Assembly (NCBI GenBank): GCA_021018995.1
Contig: CM037597.1
Coordinates: forward strand, 10,615,299 to 10,679,298
Length of the DNA stretch: 64,000 nucleotides
Direction of reading: 5' to 3'
Source: Chloranthus sessilifolius
Taxonomy: Eukaryota; Streptophyta; Magnoliopsida; Chloranthales; Chloranthaceae
This document shows positions 11,174 through 20,700 of the stretch, piece by piece; position 1 is the stretch's first letter; each line of letters begins with the position of its first letter. A program made the translations under genes and the position numbers. The notes below the pieces were generated by a model. That model saw nothing but the letters and a program-made list of their open reading frames with translations, was not told the origin of the DNA and made no database searches.

Positions 11174-11181
11174 CGTGAAAC

Positions 11182-11985
11182 TCAAGGTGGAAAAAAAAAA
11201 TCTTGGGCTACAAATAAAGGTACCCCTAAAGGGTTGTGGATTTTTTTTTCTTAAGATGACTTCAGCTGTATCTTGAGCAGATAAGTTTAGAAGAATACAA
11301 AAAGCTTATCTAAAAAAACTCCTCTAGCTGCCAAAGCTTTATCTAAGATTCAAACACGGCCTCCTTCTCCATTAGCTTTTATTATTATTTTTTTTTTCAA
11401 TTTTTATCACCAATTTGTGATCTTAGATGCTCACAAGTCACAATCATTGGAAGATAATCAATCTGAAAAATTTACGCGAAATAATTTTTTTATATATTTT
11501 TTACTTTAACTATAGTTGAAAATTTTATACTGCCAAAGTGATATATCATCAATTGAAAAGCTATGGATAAAAAAATTACACTTTTTCGAAGATTTGAATC
11601 ATCCCATCTTTGCAATCTAATATCAACGATTATTCTTAATTCTGATGACTAATATTAACGTTCACTGATCGGATGGTTTACATTCACTTATAGGTATGAT
11701 TCTTTTGTTGGGACATGTTCCAATGATGGATTATCACTTGGGAAATTTAGATCGATCATATAAGTGTGCTATATGATACAATGGCAAACCACACTTCAAT
11801 GGTGTGACATAAAAAGTGACTTTTTTCTTTTTGATAGAGATAAAAGGTAACATTTTAACAGTAGAAAATTATTTAAACACCATTTGATATTTAAATGCCG
11901 GTCAGGAGCCATTATCCTTAATTGAAATTATATTTAAGCCATTTAAAAATAATTTTAACTAACTTTTTATCACTTAAAATTTAAA
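11182..11985. other. Intergenic, AT-rich, no gene
   Basis: Starts with a remnant GGGCTACAAATAAAGGTACCCC (MITE end) and continues with AT-rich sequence and poly-A/T runs. No coding or RNA gene recognised. Confidence 0.45.
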
Positions 11986-12393
11986 GAGTACCTTTAAATC
12001 CACCCACAGAATTTGAGTCCACCGACGCTAAAACACATTGACTACATTGAATTAAACGATGGAGATCGTTTATCCTTCCAATCTTTCACACAATGGATCT
12101 TTAGATAATGGGCGTACCATCCGACGGTTAGTGTTTTATTTCACATGGCATACACACATCTAAAAAAAGTGACCTTAGCATCACATTTAAGCTCAAAATT
12201 GATTTTAAGGTCACTTTTTTAGCGTATACTACATGAAATAAAAAATAGACCGTCTGATGATACGGCCATGATATCAAGATCCATCGTGTGAAAGATTGGG
12301 AGGATAAATGATCTCCATCGTCTAATTCAACACACTGAATGTGTTTAAGCAAGGGTGAACTCAACGATTTGGGGGGTGGATTTAAAGGTACTC
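11986..12393. mobile_element. Mutator-like foldback MITE (408 bp) with near-perfect 9-bp duplication
   Basis: The ends GAGTACCTTTAAATCCACCC and GGGTGGATTTAAAGGTACTC are inverted repeats. The element keeps folding inward: the CACATGGCATACACA and TATACTACATGAA regions flank a 'GTGACCTTA...TAAGGTCAC' core. It is flanked by AAATTTAAA (11977-11985) and AAATTTTAA (12394-12402), 8 of 9 matching, the duplication length of Mutator-like elements. No transposase. Confidence 0.8.
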
Positions 12394-12509
12394 AAATTTT
12401 AATTTTAATAAATTATTTTTCTATCTCACAACCCAAAATCTCGGAGACGTCTGACCATCTCGGTATCGGCCTGAGACATCTCAAATTTTCGAGGTTTCAA
12501 ACCATGGTG

Positions 12510-12511
12510 TG

Positions 12512-12567
<56 letters not shown>

Positions 12568-12586
12568 CCAGAGAGAGAGAGAGAGA
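12510..12586. repeat. Compound microsatellite (TA)n(TG)n(CG)n(AG)n
   Basis: An alternating pyrimidine-purine tract runs through TA, TG and CG steps in turn, then a GA run. Seen directly; a classic Z-DNA-prone composition. Confidence 0.95.
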
Positions 12587-12620
12587 TGGTATGGTATTGG
12601 AGTCCCTATACAAACCCATT

Positions 12621-12760
12621 CACTACAAAAAAAATAAGAGTATTAACAGTTAGACAAAAAAATCAAGAGTATTAGTATCAGCGGGAAGGATATTAGTGAC
12701 AGATTTTTTGTCAATAGCAGCAATTATTAGTTATCGCTAATAGTTTAATTTTTTGTAGTG
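12621..12760. mobile_element. CACTA-type MITE with 3-bp target duplication
   Basis: Starts CACTACAAAAAAAATAAG and ends TTTAATTTTTTGTAGTG, with ATT on both sides (12618-12620, 12761-12763). CACTA terminal repeats plus a 3-bp duplication identify the superfamily. At 140 bp it has no coding capacity. Sister copies: 57094-57254 (complete) and partial ends at 1304 and 33672. Confidence 0.9.
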
Positions 12761-12870
12761 ATTAGGCAATGAGGCCCTCAAGTCCTCAGTTAATAAGACC
12801 CTTAAGGACCTATTAGTCAACGTGGCTTCGCCACTACATGCGAGTCTCGGGACCATTAAATAAAGGATAA

Positions 12871-13020
12871 GGTAGGTTTTGTGCAGGCAAAGTATAGGCG
12901 GCTGACGTGGCGTGACTCAATTGGCTATAGTGTAGTGGAACCCAAGCAATGTGGGTCTGGACAGCCAGTCATATCGCGCCACGTCGGCCGCCTATATTTT
13001 GCCTGCACAAAATCTGTTGC
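12871..13020. mobile_element. 150-bp foldback MITE (TGCAGGCAAAGTATAGGCGG arms)
   Basis: The left arm (12876-12916) runs GTTTTGTGCAGGCAAAGTAT then AGGCGGCTGACGTGGCG. The right arm (12976-13016) is its complement with only a few mismatches. A ~60-bp loop separates them. No target duplication was fixed. A diverged fragment is at 5078-5161. Confidence 0.75.
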
Positions 13021-14588
13021 AATTTTCCTTAAATAAATGATATTCCACCATTTAAGATAAAAGATTAAAAATTTAAGTTGTCAAAATGATAATTCATACG
13101 TAATACTTTTTGAAACTTTTTGGAAGATTTGAAAGATTTGGACTGTGTGATCTTGACACTTTAATGTTAACAATTTTTATATTTCGATAGTCTATATTAA
13201 CATTTTCCAATTAAATGGTTTGCAACCCTAATAGGGGTGGTTCATTGGCTATTATATGTACAGCCACTTGATATGTTTAGACTACCCACATTAAAGTATA
13301 TTTTAGGTGTGCTGTTGATTAAATTGAGGGGACCATTGACAGCTTATAGCGTAGTCATCACTAAAAAATTAGGCCCTAATTTTTTTATTTTCTTTTTTAA
13401 CATAGGGTGTCTTACCAAAAAAAAAAAAACATAGGGTGTATTTAGCTTGGATTTCCACTAATCCTACGGGTGCCATAAGCCCCTACCATATTACGAGTAC
13501 TTCACGATTTATATAATGGTTTTCGTATATTAGAAAAAAAGAGTCGTTCCGAACTCTAGAATCTTGATCATGAATCAAAATTTTGGCCAAAATTTTGAAA
13601 TTTCAGTCGAAATTCATATTTATGGTTAAAATTTCAAATTTCAATTTCGATTATGCCCGAAACTAAAATCCAACCCGAAATTTTGATCGATGCTCCTAAC
13701 ACCTGCCCGTTGCGGCAAACCCTTGGTAGGTCAAAAATTGTGCTACAGGTCCACATTAAACTAACCCTTAGCCATAAGTGTGTAATGTATAAAATAACAA
13801 TGAGCTGGGACCACAAGCCATCATGGGCCCATCCACCTATTATCACATGGGCTGCCCCATCAACTTCTCCTCTTTTATCTATAAGAATGGATGTAGACTT
13901 CCACGGATCATCACCAAGTTTTAGATGATATTAGGCAGAAAGCACAAAAAAATATAGTAATAGATTATTCTAATTATTTTATAATATAATGGTTTATATC
14001 ATGGTTTAAAAACTCGATTGAAACTCGGCCGAGTCAACTCAATGGAATATGAGCAAACTCGCATGCAAACTTGGTTTTTAGAGTTTATAGAGGAACTCGG
14101 ACGAGTTTGACTCGAAAACTCGGCCGAATTAGATCGATGAAGTTAAAAACAACTTTAAGAATTTTAAATTGAATTAAATATATTATAATATTAATATACA
14201 ATCTTAACGAAAAGACCGCATATTCTATTTCCTCTTTCAGCCGATGTGGACTAAACTAGGAAAGTAGGAATACCCTGTACGCACTGCTGTTGCCTTGCCT
14301 AGTCGAGATAAGAGATTGCAGATGAGACTTGTGACTGCCGTGGGATTGGGGTAACTTTATTAACACCCACCAAGTCTTGGAGGGCACCAATGCCAAAAAG
14401 CATTGACTGCTTTGCATCAGACGATGGAGAATAGTTTCCCGCTCAATCTTCTACACAAGAGATCTTCAGATCATCAACGGTTTAACGATCCGTAAGATTC
14501 AAACACAATATATTTAGGAAAAGGGTCTCCAATGGAGGACGGTGAGGGTCCTCCATCCTACATGGAGCTTCATGTGGCACTCGTAACA
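13021..14588. other. Intergenic repeat sequence, no gene
   Basis: Contains a CCAAAATTTTGAAATTTC-type self-complementary segment (about 13560-13700), an 'AACTCGGCCGAGTC' segment (about 14010-14130) that looks like another short inverted-repeat element, and a Mutator-like MITE fragment (about 14395-14520: AAAGCATTGACTGC... GATGGAGA... AGATCTTCAGATCAT). Open frames of 65-91 codons match nothing known. Confidence 0.45.
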
Positions 14589-14609
14589 CTATTTTGATGC
14601 TACAATGTC

Positions 14610-14646
14610 TCACACACAAACACACACACATATATATATATATATA
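14610..14646. repeat. (CA)n(TA)n microsatellite
   Basis: ACACACAAACACACACACA followed by a TATATA run. Confidence 0.9.
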
Positions 14647-15271
14647 ATCGAGTCAAGATATTAACTCTCTCATGGCCAAATTTTGATCGTAAAATTTTGA
14701 GTTTGACTTCTTCTCTCTCTTCAAATTTTGTAAATCATGTTTGATGGAGAAGTTTAATTTTATTTATTCTCGAGGATAATTTTTCTATAGATTAATTCAA
14801 ATTATTTGTGATTTTCTGGTAATTTTTTAGATTTTTATATTTTTTTTGACCGCCTGAACACCAGCGGCCGGTGTTATCGAATGGTCACCGGCTGCCGAAC
14901 GGTCGCGGGTCTCCGTTGGCCAGTCACTGTCGGCATTGGACGTGACCACCTGGCATTGGCTAGGCATATGCTCATGTCTCAGAAAAATTAAGAGACGTGT
15001 TCTGGTAATGGTGTTATGGTAAAGACGTGTCCTGTTGAGTTGTTGAGTGTTTGGCAAAGAAGATGGGTTATTTGGGGGTTGATTATGTGGGTGTAGCATC
15101 ATACTAGGTACTTCCCACAAGTTAAAATTTTCTTTTATAAGTTTATGAGCCTTAAGCTCATTAATCTATAGACCTGCATACCCAAGACTTGGCCTAGGCC
15201 CCTCTGAAACCAAAAATAATAACCCTCTCACGCCTAGTCAAACGATAGTCCACACTATAGTAGTTGCCATG
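14647..15271. other. Intergenic, nothing recognised
   Basis: A GC-richer patch at about 14850-14960 gives a 97-codon minus-strand frame with no recognisable family, hydrophobic signal or repeats. Not called a gene. Confidence 0.4.
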
Positions 15272-15629
15272 TGTTCAAAATTTCGGCCGATATCTCATTT
15301 TATAGGCCGAATCGTTTCGGTTTCAGTCCCCACCGAAACAAAATTTTGAACCAAAATTTCAGTCCAAATATATATGGAGGGAAAATTTTCGGCTGAAATT
15401 CAAATTTTCGATTTTGGTCGACACTGATATGTATCGACGATACGCATACGTATTTTGGCCAACTGATACTGATATCAGTATCAAGTATCCGTATCGGCGA
15501 TACTGCACAGTATCGGTTATACGTATATTGGCCAATATCTATCAGTTTTAAAATCTTTTTATTATTTTTTTAATTTCTTTTTTATTAAAAAAATCATTTA
15601 ATAATTTAGGTTATATGTCTAAATTATAG

Positions 15630-15680
<51 letters not shown>

Positions 15681-15760
15681 TTATATATATATATATATAC
15701 ACCCAATAGGTATCGACGTGTCAGTCCTCCATGGACCGATACCCGATTTAACACCTTGGT
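15272..15760. repeat. GTATCGG-family repeat interrupted by (ATT)n and (TA)n
   Basis: The first part is the TTTCGGCCGATAT/CCGAAACAAAATTT type. It continues with TACGCATACG, GTATCGGCGATACTG and GTATCGGTTATACG, and ends with CCATGGACCGATACCCGATTT then AACACC. A (ATT)n tract of about 48 bp (15627-15674) and a following TA tract interrupt it. The end matches GATTTGACACC at about 32085 and 56472. Confidence 0.6.
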
Positions 15761-16379
15761 TGCCCCTCTTTTTATATATAGTTGCCCCCATTGTAACAAG
15801 GCCCCCCTGACCAACATTGAAACACTGTGTTTAAATTATCTTACACCATCCTTGTTTTGGATGTGGATGATCTGTATTGTCATAGTGACAGATCATTAAT
15901 TGACGTGTAACTGGATCAAATATGGTGTTTTAATTTAGGGAGATTTAAACCATCCAATATGATGACTCTAATATCAACCATTATTTTTTGTGTGATCTCA
16001 TAAATTGTGATTGATTATGAGTCAAAATGGCTCGACTCCACAGAGAAGTTGTTGTAATTCATAGATCAATTGGAGTGAGATATTGAATATGACATTAATT
16101 ATGATAGAGATTTTCCTAATGCCCATAAGTAGGGAAAGTTTCCTATTTTTATGTCATTCATCACTTAGTCTCATTATAAAGCAATTAAATGAATCACTGG
16201 TGTCTTTCAACGTCTACCCACAAGAGGGTTAAAATATCTCATCGATTTATTATCTAGAATGTTGACATTGGTTGACATTTTAAATAAAGTATGGATTTGT
16301 ATGTTTATCATAGCACCATTAATTGTAAGTACTTTTTTCTTTTAATTATTGTAGTTTTATCATCCGCTATTCTTTCAAA
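15761..16379. other. Upstream flank of a decayed copia element
   Basis: AT-rich sequence leading to a copia gag remnant. A 5' LTR or primer-binding site of that element could not be recognised. Two 'GATCATCC...TTAAATTA..TTACACCATC' type motifs near 15830-15890 recur near 26105-26170. Confidence 0.4.
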
Positions 16380-17145
16380 ATGACTAACTCACATTCCTAT
16401 TCTAATTAGTGATAATTTTTCGAACTTGAAGGAGGAGATTCTCCTTACATTAGGGTGTATGAGTTTAGATTTGACACTCCGAGTGGATGAACCTGTCATC
16501 CCTTCGGAATGTAGCACGCCAACTGAAAAGAACTTATATGAGAAATGTGAACGATCCAATCGGTTGAGTCAAATTAAGTCCCACATTGGGAAGAGCATTA
16601 GAGGATCTATCCCGAACAAAACTAAAGTTAAAGATTTCCTCGACGACATTAAAGAACAATTCACATGTTCTGATAAAGCTCTTGCCAGCACCCTAATAAA
16701 TATGCTATCCTCCATGAAGTACAATAGTAATAAAGGAATTTATGAACACATTATGTAAATGAGGGATATAGCTGCTCAGCTACACTCCCTTGATATTACT
16801 TTTCTAAGGTCTTTCTTGTTCAATTTATACTTGACTCCCTTCCAATAGAATATGGGTCATTTAAAATCTCTTACAACACACATAAGGACAAATCAAGAGG
16901 AAGGGAGGCTGAAGCAGGAAAAACTAGAAAGTGTTCATCTAGTTTTTCAAAGAAAGAGACAAGTTAAGAAAGTGAATGATATCTATCCTAGCAAGAAGAA
17001 GAAAATGAAACAGTCATCTGCACCAGGTGGCAATAGGGAGCCAATCAAATGCTTCTTTTGCAAAAAGACAGGACACATAAAGGAGTGCCCAAAATATAAG
17101 TCTTGGCTCATAAGGAAAGGTAATTTTTTCATTTGTGTGTTATGA
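16380..17145 (+). pseudogene. Ty1/copia gag remnant (UBN2-type capsid and zinc knuckle)
   Basis: From about 16381 the frame reads copia capsid sequence, with LTLGCMSLDLTLRVDEP near its start and KSHIGKSIRGSIP further on. It is broken by a stop at about 16756-16758, a frameshift around 16800-16850 and another before the nucleocapsid. The zinc knuckle CFFCKKTGHIKEC (CX2CX4HX4C) is at about 17050-17090. The likely ATG (16380) is one frame off the rest. Gag packages element RNA into particles; this copy cannot make it whole. Confidence 0.8.
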
Positions 17146-18110
17146 ATAAAATATTATTGATATTATTCATGATACATGGTGGATTGACTCCGGTTCATCA
17201 ATCCATGATGCTAATACCATGCAGGGTTTCATCAACCAAAGGAAACCAATGAAAAGTGAACGATGCATCTATTCGAGAAATTGGATGAGTTTACATGTGG
17301 AAGCTATTGGGACATATAGACTCATCTTTAATCCCGTTCTATTTTAGAACTAGAAAGAATTATTTACATCCCTTCATTTTCCAGAAACCTTATTTCTGTT
17401 TCTCGTTTGACTATTTGTGGTTATGTTTTTAATTTCGTTGGATCCAACTTTAGTTTGTTTAAAGATTTCACTTTATTTGGTACTGAAAATCTTTTATATA
17501 AACTTTAGTTTGTTTTTAATGATTTATATAAACTTCACATGAAATTCAATTATGATCAAAATCTTTTAACCTTGCATGATAGTATTGGCATTAAACAAAA
17601 TATCGTGAATGAGATGTCTTCCTGGTTATGGTATTGGAGATTAGGGCACATCTCTATAGATAGAATCAGAAGATTGATAAATGATGGAGTCCTTAAAACT
17701 CTTGATTTTTCTAATTTTGGGACTTGTGTGAACTGCATAAAGGATAAGCAGACCAACAAGGCCAAAAAGGATGCCAGGAGGAGTTCTGATACGTTAAAAA
17801 TCATACACACTGATATATGTAGACCATTTCCAACTCAATGTTTAAATAGTTAGAAATATTTTATCTCCTTTATAAATGATCATACACGATATATGTATCT
17901 CTATCTGCTTTATGATAAAAGTGAAGCATTAAATATTTTTGAAATTTATAAAGCAGAGGTAGAGAAACAGAAAGGCAAAAATATCAAAATCGTGATATCA
18001 AATAGGGGAGGGGAATAGTATGACAAGTGCACGAGCTAAGGACAAAATTCAGGTCAATTTGCAAAATTCTTTAAACGTGAAGGCATTATTACACAGTATA
18101 CAATGTTAGG
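17146..18110 (+). pseudogene. Ty1/copia protease and integrase N-terminal remnant
   Basis: The frame near 17175 carries a DSGSSIHD aspartic-protease motif. The 17539-17853 frame has the GAG-pre-integrase signature (WYWRLGHISIDRIRRL, then CVNCIKDKQ) and the start of the integrase core (IIHTDICRPF, INDHTRYMYLYLL). Stops and frameshifts occur throughout. The integrase is cut at 18110 by the solo LTR 18111-19772 and resumes at 19773. Confidence 0.8.
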
Positions 18111-19772
18111 TGATGAGTAGTGAAATATGATGATATTTCACCCCTAACTACCTACATTTAGCTATCCGATGAAGGCTATTTGATGAGAATTATTAGATTT
18201 GAAGTGTTTCAGGTAAATACAAGCCAAGTATAGAAAACAGCCCAAGAATTCTGAATATAATGTCAAAACACTACAACTTTGAGTAATCGAAAACTTGGTG
18301 CAACTTGCGGCTAAATTTGTACCTTCAAGACGGCCGAATTATGAAATTGTCAAAACACAAAAGTTATAGATCTTTTCGTCAGCTTTCTAATAGCGCATAA
18401 ATCACAGCAATCCGAGTTTGGAAAAGAAAGTTATGGCCGAAATATCGAAGTAGTATCGTCTAATACAAAATGTCTTTGAAATTCACGAATTTCTGGGGTC
18501 GTCGAGGGAAAATAGTGTCTGACACGGAACTGACACTTTAAAGCTATTTTTTTGGACTTTTTGGAGGCTCGATGCATTGACTATGTAGGGTCGATTAATC
18601 GACCCTGAATTTGCGGCTTGGGAGACTTGTGCGACGTGGGTTCTATTTAAAGCGACTCAAACACTTCGAGAAAGATACAATTAATTTTAGTTTTAGAGTT
18701 TTAGTTTTTAGCCTTTATTTTTCATAGTTAAACATAAAAATAGGGAAGTTTTATTATTTCTTTTTGAGAGCTTTGTTCCTTAACTTTTCAGTCCTCATTC
18801 CTTCAGTTTATAAATTTTGTTCAAAGTTTATTCCTGCATTAAATTTCGTTTCTGAAGATCATTGTACTTTTGGATTAAAGTAATTTCTTTTAAAATTTGA
18901 GGTAATTTTAATTTATTAAATTAATGTTATTTTTCCTTATTTATTTATTTATGTCATTTAATTATAATATGCGTGGCTAAATTTATAGGGATGGAGATCT
19001 AATGCTTCCCATCCGAGGGATGTACTTTTAATAATATAAATTAAGGATTAAAATATGAGATTTTATTTTATGGTCGTTGTGCTATCATGAACGGATGAAA
19101 TCCCCGCCACTAATCTGGATCGCGTGTGCCTAGCCATGCCCGGGATCTCAAATCTGTGACGGTAATTTTACCCAATCATTGTTATGGTTTTTTTGCTTTC
19201 ATCGTGTGGATCTAATTACGATTATGTTATGGGATCGAGTGTGCCTAGCCATGCCCTGGATCTTGGATCTGTAATGATAATTTTATCTTAAATACTCCCT
19301 AATCTGAAATAAAGTGTGCCTAGCCATGCCCTTGATTTCAAATTTATAAATGGTATTCTTGTTGAAATTTTCACCCACTTTGGGGATGATTTTTATTTGA
19401 ACCTGAGATAAAGTGTGCCTAGCCATGCCCTTGATCCCAGATCTATATATGAAAATCATCTAAGTCCTGATTGCAGGGATGCAACGTGTTACCAATGAAA
19501 TATCTCATAATTTAATCCTTAGATTTATATTATTGGAAGAACGGACCAAAGATAGGAGGATTTAGTATCTTCATCTTTATCATCATCTTTATCTCTACCT
19601 TTAAATTATTAATTAAATTTTAGTTTGTGGTCATTAATTATCCTCTCACAAACCGCTTAAATCATAAAACTGGTAGAACTAATTTAGTGGGAACGATCTC
19701 GTACTCCGCACCCACTACATACAAACTGATTCGTGCATTTGCGAGTAAAACATCACATTAAAAATCACATCA
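18111..19772 (+). mobile_element. Solo LTR (Athila-like family), TSD TTAGG
   Basis: Begins TGATGAGTAGTGAAATATGA and ends AAAAATCACATCA. TTAGG flanks it at 18106-18110 and 19773-19777. Removing LTR plus one TTAGG restores a continuous copia integrase, proving the insertion. Its first ~500 bp match the 5' LTR of the Athila-like element at 45883 (same TGAAATATGATGATATTTCACCCC start, too long to repeat in full). It contains GGTCGATTAATCGACC, and a ~80-bp module at about 18357-18435 shared with other LTRs. No internal region is left, so it arose by LTR-LTR recombination. Confidence 0.93.
19125..19430 (+). repeat. Four irregular repeats of TGTGCCTAGCCATGCCC inside the solo LTR
   Basis: TGTGCCTAGCCATGCCC occurs at 19125, 19240, 19315 and 19414, each followed by a GATCTCAAATCTGTGA-like segment. 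Spacing is 115, 75 and 99 bp. Exact core conservation within diverged spacers is notable. Confidence 0.85.
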
Positions 19773-20520
19773 TTAGGCTCTCCACAACAAAACAGGATAG
19801 CTGAAAAAAGGAATCAGACGCTAATGGATATGGTGAGGAGTATGATAAGTAACTCCCCTCTTCCCTTATCTCTGTGGAGTGAGGCCTTAAAAATCGTTGT
19901 GTACATCCTAAATAGGGTTCCCACTGAATCCGTTTCTAAAACACCCTTTGAATTATGGAATGAACAGAAACCTAGTTTAAGACATGTACACATAAGGGGT
20001 TATCCGATTGAGGTCAAGGTGTACAATCCACATGAGAAAAAGTTAGATTAAAAAACAGTCAGTGGATTCTTCATTGGCTATACAGAAAAGTTCAAGGGAT
20101 TCAAGTTCTATTATCTTAATCAAGCGCTTAAAATTGTTGAAGCGAGAAATACAAAATTCCTTGAACGTGAAAGCATTATTGCAAAATATACAATATCAGG
20201 CTCTCCATAATAAAACGGAGTAGCCGAAAGAAGGAATCAGACACTAATGGATATAGTGAGGAGTATGATAAGTAACTCCTCTCTTCTCTTATTTTTGTGG
20301 AGTGAGGCCTTAAAAATCGTTGTGTGCATCCTAAATAGGGTTCCCACTAAATTAGTTCCTAAGACACCCTTTGAATTATGGAATGGACGAAAACCTAGTT
20401 TGGGACATGTACACATATGAGGTTGTTCGATTAAGGTCAAGGTGTACAATCTACATGAGAAAAAGTTGGATTCAAAAATAGTTAGTGGATTATTCATTGG
20501 TTATGCAGAAAAGCCCAAGT
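19773..20520 (+). pseudogene. Ty1/copia integrase remnant with internal ~420-bp tandem duplication
   Basis: The 19824-20051 frame carries the integrase C-terminal core ([36 protein letters not shown]). A second diverged copy of the same stretch is at about 20158-20516. The repeat unit begins at TTGAACGTGAAAGCATTATT (copy 2) and TTAAACGTGAAGGCATTATT (copy 1, 18071), so copy 1 spans the solo LTR and copy 2 does not. Both copies have stops. No reverse transcriptase follows. Confidence 0.8.
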
Positions 20521-20681
20521 AACTACACAACTCAAAAGTTTCATTAACAGAGAGTTCTAAACATACTACACAACACACTGCAACTCACTTCTAACTCTAT
20601 CAGAATCGCAAAAAAATGAAGCGGTGATGTCAACTATGTCACATATGACACAGTTGATCCTCTCGAAATCTAGAGCCAAAG
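20521..20681 (-). mobile_element. Residual internal leader of a truncated Ty3/gypsy-type element
   Basis: Read on the minus strand this follows the primer-binding site at 20682-20699 and is about 160 bp of leader, ending abruptly at the copia remnant. It shows the element was cut just inside its 5' end. Confidence 0.5.
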
Positions 20682-20699
20682 CTCGCTCTAATACCAACT
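20682..20699 (-). promoter_or_regulatory. Retrotransposon primer-binding site (initiator-Met tRNA type)
   Basis: On the minus strand this reads TTGGTATTAGAGC, one change from the TGGTATCAGAGC complement of the tRNA-iMet 3' end. It lies immediately inside the LTR end at 20701, so the LTR at 20701-22745 is a 5' LTR on the minus strand. Confidence 0.75.
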
Positions 20700-20700
20700 A

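Noticed and set aside
16380..20520. Possible host gene with zinc-knuckle and long frames
   Set aside because: The domain order (capsid, CX2CX4HX4C knuckle, DSGSS protease, GAG-pre-integrase, integrase) is a Ty1/copia polyprotein with frameshifts.
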